This document shows, in pieces, positions 22,188 through 31,052 of a stretch of DNA of 64,000 bases (the stretch's first letter is position 1; each line of letters opens with the position of its first letter). A program made the translations under genes and the position numbers. The notes under the pieces are model-generated. The model was not told the origin of the DNA. It saw nothing but the letters and a program-made list of their open reading frames with translations, and made no database searches. Source of the DNA: Corydoras sp. C115 (Eukaryota; Chordata; Actinopteri; Siluriformes; Callichthyidae); NCBI GenBank assembly GCA_019802505.1, contig JAFMOC010000102.1, positions 241,501 to 305,500 on the forward strand, given 5' to 3'.

Positions 22188-22518
22188 GTTCTAGCACGTT
22201 CTCCTCTCAGTGCTAGGGATTCCCGGTTCGAATCCCCATCTGGGTTGAGTTTCCATGTCCTCCCCGTGTCCGCGTGGGTTTCCGCCGGGTTCTCCGGTTT
22301 CCTCCCATAGTCCAAAAACATGGATCAAGGTCAATTGAGTTCTCCAAATTGCCCCATATAGAGAGTGTCTGTGTGAGTGAGTGTGTGTCCAGTGATAGAT
22401 TGGTGTCCTGTCCTGGGTGTATCTGCCCAGCACCCGAAACTTTCTCCCCTGAATGGGCATGGAGAACCCCCCCCCCGCGACCCTAATAGAGGATAAAGCG
22501 GAAGATAATGGATGGGGA
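22188..22518 (+). mobile_element. SINE, split by hAT-like insertion (part 2)
   Basis: Continues from 20725 at AGCACGTTCTCCTCTCAG through the B box to GATAATGGATGGGG. Confidence 0.88.
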
Positions 22519-22554
22519 TCATGATGTGGGTTTTTGTTTTTATATCTATATCAT

Positions 22555-22735
22555 AATTCTGGGTTATCAATCTGAAGGTTGGGGGTTCAAATCCCAGGTC
22601 CACTGAAGTTACCAATGTGGGTCCTTGAGCAAGACCCTTAACCCTCATTGCTCCAGGGATGTTGTACCAACCCTGTGCTCACCTTGGGACACTTGTAAGA
22701 TAAAAGCGTCTGCCAAATGACCAAATGTAAAAAAA
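22555..22735 (+). mobile_element. second tRNA-derived SINE-like family, 5' truncated
   Basis: Begins GGGTTATCAATCTGAAGG, has GGTTCAAATCCCAGGTCC and ends AAAGCGTCTGCCAAATGACC plus an A run. Confidence 0.7.
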
Positions 22736-22804
22736 AAAAACTGACCAAATATAATTCTAATAAAGGATCACTTTATGGATATTTTAAATAATGCATTAAA
22801 ATAA

Positions 22805-23153
22805 GGGTGGCACGGTGGCTTAGTGGTTGGCATGTTCTCCTCTCATCGCTGGGGATTCAAAGATCCCAATCTGGGTGGAGTTTCCATGTTCTCCCCGTGT
22901 CCGCGTGGGTTTCCTTCCACGTTTCCTCCCGCAGTCCAAAAACATGGATCAAGGTCAATTGAATTCTCCAAAATTGCCCCATATAGATGTGTGTGTGTTT
23001 AAGAGTGTGTGCCCAGTGATAGAGACGAGTGTGCGCCCTGTCCTGGGTGTATCTGCCCAGCGCCTGAAACGTTCTCCCCTGGATAGGCATGGGGAAACCC
23101 CCCGCGACCCTAGTAGAGGATAAAGCGGAAGATAATGGATGAATGGGTGGATG
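22805..23153 (+). mobile_element. SINE, left arm of the promoter-flanking inverted repeat
   Basis: Diagnostic variants GAGACGAGTGTGCGCCCTG and TTTAAGAGTGTGTGCCC are shared only with the inverted copy at 26490-26840. Confidence 0.92.
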
Positions 23154-23248
23154 GGCAGACTGGTTTGGGTTCCTAGTGACGAACCTTTGGAGGAACGTTG
23201 CGTTGCTTTAACACTTCTACGTGAGGCGAATGGAAATTGTAGATTTTT
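23154..23248 (+). repeat. 95-bp spacer of inverted duplication
   Basis: GGTTTGGGTTCCTAGTGACG to GGCGAATGGAAATTGTAG. It recurs inverted at 26393-26488 and, more diverged, at 25985-26084. Confidence 0.9.
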
Positions 23249-23572
23249 AGTGGTTAGCATGTTCTCCTCTCAGCACTAGGGATCCCCGGTTCAAATCCCA
23301 ATCTGGGTGGAGTTTCCATGTTCTCCCCGTGTCCGCGTGGGTTTCCTCCACGTTCTCCGGTTTCTTCCCACAGTCCAAAAACATGGATCAAATCAATTGA
23401 GTTCTCCGAATTGCCTCATATAGAGAGTGTTTGTGTGAGTGAGTGTGTGCCCAGTGATAGATTGGTGTCCTGTCCTGGGCCTGAGATGTTCTCCCCTGGA
23501 TGGGCATGGGGAATCCCCCCCCCTGACCCTAATAGAGGATAAAGCGGAAGATAATGAATGGATGGATGGACA
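23249..23572 (+). mobile_element. SINE, second unit of the left arm
   Basis: The head is truncated to AGTGGTTAGC and the tail is GAATGGATGGATGG. The CTGCCCAGCG segment is partly deleted (CCTGGGCCTGAGATG). Confidence 0.9.
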
Positions 23573-24354
23573 TTCGGCCAGCAATCATGTCCTCCTCATC
23601 CAAGCGCCATCCTCCACCTCCTTCCCAACTTTGGCGGTGGGGGTGATGGTGGTGGTGTCGGTGATGACTGTGCAATCCTGCCAAACCTTCACAACTTCCT
23701 TCATCCCACTCCCCCATGTGCTTATTTCATTTCCCTTCAATACTTGGCCAGAGCCGGAGCGCAGTGACCTTCAAGGCCACCCGGTGGGACCGAAGACAGT
23801 GAGCGGGTGAGCGCAAAGGTGGGGGACGAGGGCAAAAAAGAAGGGGAAAATGTGAAAATCAGTGAAGCAGGCAGATGATTGTGACATGAAAGATGACTTA
23901 CCCCTCCACCCCCCCACCCTCCATCTTTCGCTCATCATGAGACTGATTAAACCCCAACCCGAAAGACGACCCCGGCATCGCCGTAGGACGAAGCCTGTGG
24001 AGGAAAACGGCGCAGGGTCCCTGCGAGATGCTGCTTTGCGAATGTCTAAGAATAAAAGACGCTCGCGGGTGGAGTGCCAGTGCACTTAAAAGAAGGGAAT
24101 GGATAACGAGCTCACGCTCAATTTCATTCCATGATGGCGCGCCAATTACGCTCTAAATCGAATCACCAGTGCTCAGAAATCCACTGTTCCAAGAAAAAGG
24201 CAATCATAAATTTAGAACAGGTTGCCCCATAAATACGCAATGCATGCACACTGAAGGAAAATAAAAGATGGAACAACACGACAACGTCGGGGACTTTAAA
24301 AAAGAAAATAAAAATCAGGACATTTTATTATTTAGGACAAGTCGTCACTGACGG
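23573..24354. other. unassigned repeat-poor intronic sequence
   Basis: Contains a GGTGG-rich stretch at 23630-23660 and a CpG-bearing block at 23955-24075. Frames of 69-123 codons on both strands lack recognisable domains. It lies 1-1.7 kb upstream of the tmem121 CpG island. Confidence 0.45.
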
Positions 24355-24576
24355 GGCGGCACGGTGGCTTAGTGGTTGGCATGTTCTCTCGGCGCTGGGG
24401 ATTCCAGGTTCGATTCGCAATCCGGGTGGAGTTTCCATGTTCTCGTTTTCCCGTGTCCGCATTGGTTTCCTCCGGGTTCGCCGGTTTCCTCCCACAGACC
24501 AAAAACATGGATTCAAGGGCGATTGAATGCTTTGAATTGCCCCATATTGTGTGCGTTGTGTGTGTGTGTGTGGGGG
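24355..24576 (+). mobile_element. SINE, 3' truncated
   Basis: Head intact, B box GGTTCGATTCG altered. Ends in GTGTGTGTGTGG and a G run. Confidence 0.88.
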
Positions 24577-24689
24577 GGGTGGATCAGGACAATTAATGTG
24601 CTGGGGGTGTATACCTTTGTCGGACAATGCAATTACAGGGATAAACCAGAGTAATTAAACAATTTGCCCTTTTATTATATGGGCTTTTC

Positions 24690-25232
24690 TAGATATCAAG
24701 TGGTTTGGGGAGTGAGGGTGAGTGAGTGGAGGGTAAGAGGAGGGTGAGTGGGGGTTAAGTGGGGAGTGAGTGGAAAGTGAGTGGGGGTGAGAGGAGGGTG
24801 AGAGGAGGGTGAGTGGGGAGTGAGTGGAGGGTAAGAGGAGGGTGAATGGGGGTTGAGTGGGGAGTGAGTGGAAAGTGAGTGGGGGTGAGAGGAGGGTGAG
24901 TGGGAGTTGAGTGGAGGGTGAGAGGAGTATGAGTGGGGAGTAAGAGGAGGGTGAATGGGGGTTGAGTGGGGAGTGAGTGGGAAGTGAGTGAGGGGTGAGT
25001 GGAGGGGTGAGTGGAGGGTGAGTGAGGGTAAGTGGGGGTGAGAGAAGGGTAAGAGGAGGGTAAGAGGAGGGTGAGTGGGTGGTGAGTGGAAGGTGAGAGG
25101 AGGGTGAGAAGAGGGTGAGTGGAGGGTAAGTGGGGGGTGAGTGGAGGGTAAGTGGGGGGTGAGTGGAGGGTAAGTGGGGGGTGAGAGGAGGGTGTGTGGG
25201 GGATGAGAGGAGGGTGAGTGCGGGGTGAGAGG
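24690..25232 (+). repeat. G-rich polypurine minisatellite upstream of tmem121
   Basis: About 540 bp built of GGTGAGTGGAGGGT, AAGAGGAGGGTGAG and GGGGGTTGAGTGGGG words (roughly 14-21 bp units). The plus strand is almost devoid of C and has dense GGG runs, so quadruplex and mirror-repeat triplex structures are plausible. Long minus-strand frames (up to 214 codons of Pro/Ser/His/Leu/Thr) are repeat artefacts. Confidence 0.92.
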
Positions 25233-25266
25233 AGGCGCGTGCACGCGCGCGCACACACACACGCAC
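25233..25266. promoter_or_regulatory. alternating purine-pyrimidine tract (Z-DNA-prone)
   Basis: GCGCGTGCACGCGCGCGCAC followed by ACACACACGCAC: about 32 bases of strict alternation with CG steps, exactly between the G-rich minisatellite and the CpG island. Confidence 0.7.
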
Positions 25267-25584
25267 GGACGAAGGCTGCCTACAAATCCCACACCGCAAT
25301 CCTAAAACTCGCGTTGGGTCGCCTGCCTCCCCGCGTGTTTATTTCCACGCCGAGCCTCCGTGGACGGTCGGACTGTCGGGCGAATCAAACTTTTACCACG
25401 TGAGCCGGGCAAGGAGTCGATTCCGGCGCACTTCGGATCCACTTCTCCCACCGCGCCAACGGAGGAGGACGAGCCGGAGAGAGCAGCGTCTCGGCGGCAG
25501 GTCTGTCAGGCAAGCACCGCAGGTCCGAACCCAACCCAACCCAACCGAACCGAACCGAACCGGCGGCGGGCTCAGCCGGCGACC

Positions 25585-25590
25585 ATGTAG
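25585..25590 (+). promoter_or_regulatory. start-stop upstream element (ATGTAG)
   Basis: GCGACCATGTAG: an ATG with A at -3 followed directly by a TAG stop. Such minimal uORFs can stall ribosomes and lower translation of the main frame. Its relevance depends on the segment being in the transcript. Confidence 0.5.
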
Positions 25591-25610
25591 CTCTTCGCCC
25601 GCTTTGCTCG

Positions 25611-25717
25611 ATGGCTGGTTCGGGTTCAGCGCGACGTGGCGAGCTTAAGGAGCAGCGACGAAGGTTATTAATCCCCGCGCTTCGAATCTATAGAGGAGCG
25701 GCGTCGTTCCAACTCAG
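25611..25717 (+). other. upstream ORF predicted to overlap the tmem121 start after splicing
   Basis: ATG at 25611 (T at -3, G at +4) stays open to the donor at 25717. After splicing to 37014 the frame continues past the tmem121 ATG in another frame and stops at TGA 37078-37080, giving 57 codons. No similarity recognised. Confidence 0.4.
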
Positions 25718-25830
25718 GTAAATGTGTTCCGTTCGCTTTTTCTGAGGCAAAACCCTCGAAACCCGTCGCTTTTCGCACACGGCGTCGTCCTCCCTTCTTC
25801 TCCCGCCATGACTGAAGTTGCGCTGCCTGA

Positions 25831-25984
25831 TTAATGCACACGAACTTTACATTCAAGTCATTACAAACGGCTGGAGAAGGTCATGGTGGAAGCATCTGCT
25901 TTAAAACGCCCCCTTTTCCCTTAAACAAAAGGCAGACTTATAGAATAAAGCACTTTGTTTCTCTGGTTAACCTTTAAAAATGTT
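25831..25984. other. intron start after CpG island
   Basis: Single-copy-looking, AT-richer sequence. Nothing recognised. Confidence 0.5.
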
Positions 25985-26085
25985 TGTAGAAGGTCAGAAA
26001 TCTGCAATTCGCCTCACATAGAAGTGATAAAGCGACACGACGTTGCTCAAAAGGTTCCTCACTAGAAACCCAAACTAGTTCAGCC
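25985..26085 (-). repeat. diverged third copy of the 95-bp spacer
   Basis: Same order of words as 26393-26488 (CTGCAATTCGCCTCACAT, AAAGCGACACGACGTTG) but clearly more diverged. Confidence 0.85.
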
Positions 26086-26393
26086 ATCCATCCATCCATT
26101 ATCTTCTGCTTTATTCCCCATGGTTCCCCATGCCCATCCAGGGGAGAACGTTTCGGGCGCTGGGCAGTTACACCCAGGACAGGACGCCAATCTATCACTG
26201 GACACTCACTCACACACACACTCTATATGGGGCAATTTGGAGAATTGACCTTGATCCATGTTTTTGGACTGCGAGAGGAAACCGGAGAACCCGGAGGAAA
26301 CCCACGCAGACACGGGGAGAACTTGGAAACTCCACCCAGATTGGGATTTGAACCGGTAATCCCTAGTGCTGAGAGGAGAACATGCTAACCACT
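26086..26393 (-). mobile_element. SINE, right arm unit of the inverted repeat
   Basis: Ends at CATGCTAACCACTA, truncated at the same point as its partner at 23249. Confidence 0.9.
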
Positions 26394-26489
26394 AAAAATC
26401 TGCAATTTCCATTCGCCTCACGTAGAAGTGTTAAAGCGACGCAACGTTCCTCTAAAGGTTCCTCACTAGGAACCCAAACTAGTCCGCCC
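26394..26489 (-). repeat. 95-bp spacer, right arm
   Basis: Inverted counterpart of 23154-23248 with only a handful of substitutions. Confidence 0.9.
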
Positions 26490-26842
26490 ATCCACCCATT
26501 ATCTTCCGCTTTATCCTCTACTAGGGTCGCGGGGGGTTTCCCCATGCCTATCCAGGGGAGAACGTCTCGGGCGCTGGGCAGATACACCCAGGACAGGGCG
26601 CACACTCGTCTCCATCACTGGGCGCACACTCTTAAACACACACACATCTATATGGGGCAATTTTGGAGAATTCAGTTGACCTTGATCCATGTTTTTGAAC
26701 TGCGGGAGGAAACCGGAGAACCCAGAGGAAACCCACGCGGACACGGGGAGAACTTGGAAACTCCACCCAGATTGGGATTGGAACCTGGATCCCTAGTGCT
26801 GAGAGGAGAACATGCTAACCACTATGCCACAGTGCCACCCAT
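26490..26842 (-). mobile_element. SINE, outer right arm
   Basis: Inverted counterpart of 22805-23153, sharing its private variants. Confidence 0.92.
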
Positions 26843-27472
26843 CAAAAGTATATGTTAGTTTATTGGCTCTACACCGCTTATTACCCTTAAACCAAGAACT
26901 GGGTGCATCATCTGAGGCACACCAGCATAACCATCCTAAATATTACCAATAATAATAATATTATTAACAGTAATAATTAGTTAATAATGTCCATGCATTT
27001 TAGCAAACTAAAGAAAACAACGTGAACAAAACAATACAACAAAAAATAATGAAGACAAATGCACAGTCAGAGAAAAGGGGTACAAAGTGGGTTCGCTTCT
27101 TAACCTCAATGTCCAACCTAACTCCTAAATGTTCCTCCTAAAGCCCATCACTGGATCTCTCTACAACTAGACCTTTCTTGTGCCCCAAATACCTAAAAAT
27201 ATGTTCTAAAGCAGTATATTAAAGTACCTAATAGGGTACAGTCCCAGCAAATAAAATATGTTATTGAGGTACTTTATTTTCCAGAATAAAGAGAACAAAG
27301 AAAGGGTTTAGACTGATGGGACTGAAGTAGGGAGGGGGTGCGGAGTTCCACAGTTGCTCTCCGGCCAAAGAACCTCAAGCCAAAAACAGTAAAAAGCAGG
27401 TGTTTTGGTGATACAATGCAGGAGAACAGAAGAGGACAGAGAGGCAAGTAATTGAAAGGCTGATTATGGAAT
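26843..27472. other. unassigned intronic sequence
   Basis: AT-rich with AATAATAATA runs at 26945-26985, plus a purine-rich stretch at 27290-27350. No confident coding or TE call. Confidence 0.45.
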
Positions 27473-27753
27473 AGGGGTGGCTTAGTGGTTAGCATGTTCT
27501 CCTCTCAGCTCTAGGGATTCCCGGTTCGAATCCCCATCTGGGTGGAGTTTCCATGTCCTCCCCGTGTCCGCGTGGGTTTTCTCCGGGTTCTCCGGTTTCT
27601 TCCCACAGTCCAAAAACATGGATCAAGTCAATTGAGTTCTCCAAATTGCCCCATATAGCGTGTGTATGTGTGTGTGAGTGTGTGTCCAGTGATAGCTTGG
27701 TGTCCTGTCCTGGGTCTATCTAGGATAAAGCGGAAAATAAAGGATGGATGGAT
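27473..27753 (+). mobile_element. SINE, internal 3' deletion
   Basis: Head to GTGTCCTGTCCTGGGTC, then a direct jump to TAGGATAAAGCGG. Confidence 0.88.
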
Positions 27754-27822
27754 TATGGAATAGTTTAAGGACTTTAAAATGTTTTTTTTTTATTCACAGT
27801 TTTATAGACATTGGTATTACGT

Positions 27823-28147
27823 ATGGCGGCACGTTTGCCTCTAGGGATCCCCGGTTCGAATCCCAATCTGGGTGGAGTTTCCATGTTCTCCCCGTGTCCA
27901 CGTGGGTTTCCTCTGGGTTCTCTGGTTTCCTCCCACAGTCCAAAAACACGGATCAAGGTCAATTGAGTTCTCCAAATTGCCCCATATATAGTGTGTCTGT
28001 GTGAGTTAGTGTGTGCCCAGCGATAGATTGGCGCCCTGTCCGGGATGTATCTGCCCAGCGCCCGAAACGTTCTCCCCTGGATGGGGAACCCCCCCCCCCC
28101 GCGACTCTAGTAGAGGATAAAGCGGAAGATAATGAATGAATGGATGG
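27823..28147 (+). mobile_element. SINE with shortened head
   Basis: GGCGGCACGTTTGCCTCTAG: the A box is deleted, the B box is intact, and the tail is TGAATGAATGG. Confidence 0.88.
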
Positions 28148-28424
28148 TATTATGTATGCACAAATTATTAGTTGATTCAGTATATGAGCCATTTATAAAC
28201 ACACACACTATAATAGTCAACATTTAAATCGAACACACACTCAGTGGACACGTTATTTGTTGTCTATCGTACCAGTTCTCACATAGATGCACTTTCTGGT
28301 TTGACAATTACAACCTTGATCCTTTTATTTGAAAACGTATTATATAATATTTTTTTTACTGTGATCTGTAATGGTCATGACCCCCAAAAACCACTATTGA
28401 TTTGGATTATTTGAGCGGTGGATT

Positions 28425-28920
28425 TAATCTGATTGGCTGAGCCGTTTGTCCAGCCGTGACAGTGACAATATTGCCCACTCCTGACCGCTTCACATTGGTA
28501 TCAATGCGTGATTGTACTGAAAATTATTATTATTATTTTTTTAATTTTTTTTTATGAGCTGTGTTCTTGGCTACTAGCCGGTCAATACTTATCGATGTGT
28601 GATATACAAATTATTTCAAACCACAAAATACAGATTAATATAAACAATGACTCCATACCCAATGAGCACATGTTTCGACAATTTTTTATAAACTGTGTTC
28701 TGCAATTTGGCCACTAGATGGCTGTATTTGATTGTTAGAAAAACCGGAAACCGTTTTCTCAGCAATCGGCTTTCACTTTAAAAACCAGACTAGATTACAT
28801 TGTTAAATCTTCAGTTTATTAACGTTTACACTTTCAACAAACGCATTTAGGAATCAATCCTTGTTTTACTGTTATAACCGTTTTATAAAAGCAATGAAGC
28901 ACTCGAGCTTGTGCATTACT
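28425..28920 (+). repeat. solo copy of the dispersed repeat (array founder family)
   Basis: Contains CTGATTGGCTGAGCCGTTTG, GACCGCTTCACATTGGTATC and CAATTTGGCCACTAGATGGC then AACCGGAAACC. It has only one intact CTCF-type motif (near 28709), so it shows the unamplified form. It ends with the AGCACTCGAG block also found beside the array. Confidence 0.8.
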
Positions 28921-29305
28921 GTAAATAAATAACGGAAAAGAGGTGTAACGACTCTACTCTATTTTATTCATTATAACGCACACCCCCTCCCTCGTGCCTT
29001 ACTGCTTTAGTTCAGCAGTGAAATTGATGTGCTGGTATTAGTGGATCAGATGACTGTTATAAACATCTCAGTGATGCTACTAGACAGAAAATCTACCAAA
29101 CACAAATATCCAGCTATAAGCATCCATTGAGCACCTATGACGGTTTATAGAATAAGCAACAAACCGGGCAACAACAATTAAGCTACTGTCTCTGGTTGTA
29201 TATCTACAAGGTACTCGTCCTTGTAGACTCGTCCAATGGAGCTCAGCATTTAAAACCTCTAGCAGCACAACAGACATACAACGTGTGTGTGTATGTATGT
29301 GTTTT

Positions 29306-29307
<2 letters not shown>
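28921..29307. other. unassigned intronic sequence
   Basis: No recognised feature before the (TA)n run. Confidence 0.5.

Positions 29308-29362
<55 letters not shown>
29308..29362. repeat. (TA)n microsatellite
   Basis: About 27 TA units. Confidence 0.97.
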
Positions 29363-29368
<6 letters not shown>

Positions 29369-29376
29369 AACAATCA

Positions 29377-29662
29377 CAGTGGCTTAGTGGTTAGCACATT
29401 TGCCTTTCAGCGCTAGGGCTTCCATGTTCGAATCCCAATCTGGGTGGAGTTTCCATATTCTTCCCATGTCCGCCCCCTCAATTGAATTCTCCAAATTGCC
29501 CCATATAGAGTGTGTCTGTGTGAGTGAATGTGTGCCCAGCGATGGATTCGTGTCTTGTCCTGGGTGTATTTGCTAAGCGCCCGAAACGTTCTCCCCTGGA
29601 TGGGCATGGGGAACCCCCCCGCGACCCTAATAGAGGATAAAGCAGGAGATGATGGATGGATA
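29377..29662 (+). mobile_element. SINE, internally deleted
   Basis: Jumps from CCCATGTCCGCC to TCAATTGAATTCTCC, losing the CCGGTTTCC body. Tail GATGGATGG. Confidence 0.88.
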
Positions 29663-29835
29663 TACACACACACAAGACACTGATGTTGCTCACTAAATTC
29701 TACAATTAATTTATCGTAATAGTGACTTAAAATCGTCATGACGACATTTATGAGAAAACCAGGTTTAGACCAAGTGGCTCAACTCGCGTGGAACAAAAAT
29801 AAAGGCACACTTGCCGTACACTTTTTTCCCGTCCC

Positions 29836-30105
29836 GTGGGAGAACGTTTCAGGATACACCCAGGACAGGGCGCCAATCTATCATTGGGCACACACCCACT
29901 CACACAAACACACTCTATATGGGGCAATTTGGAGCATCCATTTACTTTAAATCCATGTTTTTGGACTGTGGAGTAACCCGGAGAACCCGGAGGAAACCCA
30001 CACAGACACAAGAAGAACATGGAAACTCCGTCCAGATTGGAATTCCAACCTGGATCCCCAGCACTGAGAGGAGAACATGCTAACCACTAAGCGTCCGTCC
30101 CACCC
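29836..30105 (-). mobile_element. SINE, 3' truncated
   Basis: Starts in the middle of the CCCGAAACGTTCTCC segment; the head is mutated at its end (GCGTCCGTCCCACC). Confidence 0.85.
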
Positions 30106-30109
30106 AGCC

Positions 30110-30457
30110 ATTTTATTTGGTCCTATTGCCACAGGTGTATTAAATCAGCCAAGTAGTCAAGCACTTTGGACGATTTAATGCACATAACTTTGTGAAAACG
30201 GTTTGGGGAGGAGATTCTTCTGTTTCAGCATGAGCCCCAATCTCAGAACCATCAAACACCTTTGAGAAAAATTGGAATTAGGATTATGAGCCATACGTTC
30301 TCATCCATCAGCAGTGTCTGAACTCATGAATGTTGTTTTACAATCTTGTAAAAAGCTTTCTGAGACAAGTAAAGGCTTTCATTGGGACATAGCGACATAC
30401 AATTGAATATTATAATAACTTCCTCTAGGTGTTCCAATAATTTATAGCCATATAAGG
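30110..30457 (+). mobile_element. internally deleted Tc1-like element
   Basis: The left part TTGCCACAGGTGTATTAAATC matches the 5' end of a common fish Tc1-like element. After a deletion it resumes in the transposase C-terminus (CATGAGCCCCAATCTCAGAACC-type, catalytic-Glu block lost) and ends GTGTTCCAATAATTTATAGC, a decayed terminal repeat. Family from memory. Confidence 0.65.
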
Positions 30458-30466
30458 TGAAGAGGC

Positions 30467-30690
30467 GGCACGGTGGCTTAGTGGTTAGCACGTTCGCCTC
30501 TCTACTAGGGTCATGGGGGGGGGGGGGTGTTCCCCGTGCCCATCCAGGGGAGAACGCTGGACAGATACACTGGGCTCTGGGCAGATACACCCAGGACTGG
30601 ACACCAATCTATCACTGGACACACTCACTCAATTTGGAGAATTCAATTGATCTTGATCCATGTTTTTGGACTTTGGGAGGAAACTGCAGG
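30467..30690. mobile_element. foldback SINE composite 4
   Basis: A plus-strand head (GCGGCACGGTGGCTTAGTGG to GTTCGCCTCT, 30467-30502) is fused to an inverted 3' half (30503-30690, from CTACTAGGGTCATGGGG). Confidence 0.75.
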
Positions 30691-30734
30691 TGTTTCCATG
30701 TTACCCAACTCAACTTGAGTTGAGTCAGTAGGTC

Positions 30735-31052
30735 GAGTCCTCTCAGTGCTAGAGATCCAGGTTCAAATCCCCATCTGGGTGGAGTTTCCATGTTCTCCCC
30801 ATGTCCGTGTGGGTTTCCTCCGGGTTCTCCGGTTTCCTCCCACAGTCCAAAAAACGTGGATCAAGTCAATTGAGTTCTCCAAATTACCCCATATAGAGTG
30901 TCTGTGTGAGTGAGTGTGTGTCCAGCGATAGATTGGCGTCCTGTCCTGGGTGTATCTGCCCAGCGCCCGAAACGTTCTCCCCTGGATGGGCATGGGGAAC
31001 CCCATCGTGACCCTAATAGAGGATAAAGCGGAAGATAATGGATGGATGGATA
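30735..31052 (+). mobile_element. SINE, head truncated
   Basis: Begins GGTCGAGTCCTCTCAGTG, B box GGTTCAAATCC, tail GGATGGATGG. Confidence 0.88.

Larger units (their letters stand above)
25240..25717 (+). other. tmem121: tmem121 probable noncoding exon 1
   Basis: The CpG-rich segment ends CCAACTCAG followed by GTAAATG, a good splice donor (GT at 25718). The coding exon at 37014 is preceded by an acceptor, matching the known TMEM121 plan of a noncoding first exon and a single coding exon. The transcription start is not defined, so the left border is approximate. It contains an ATG-TAG start-stop and a second upstream ATG at 25611. Confidence 0.55.
25230..25830 (+). promoter_or_regulatory. tmem121: tmem121 CpG-rich promoter region
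   Basis: CpG density and GC content rise sharply against the AT-rich surroundings, and no SINE interrupts the interval. There is no obvious TATA box, as usual for CpG-island promoters. The assignment rests on position: it is the only CpG island upstream on the coding strand and contains a donor-bounded exon candidate. Confidence 0.65.

Noticed and set aside
24655..25299. Minus-strand frames of 167-214 codons rich in Pro, Ser, Thr, Leu
   Set aside because: Translation of the G-rich minisatellite in three frames at once; not a mucin-like gene.
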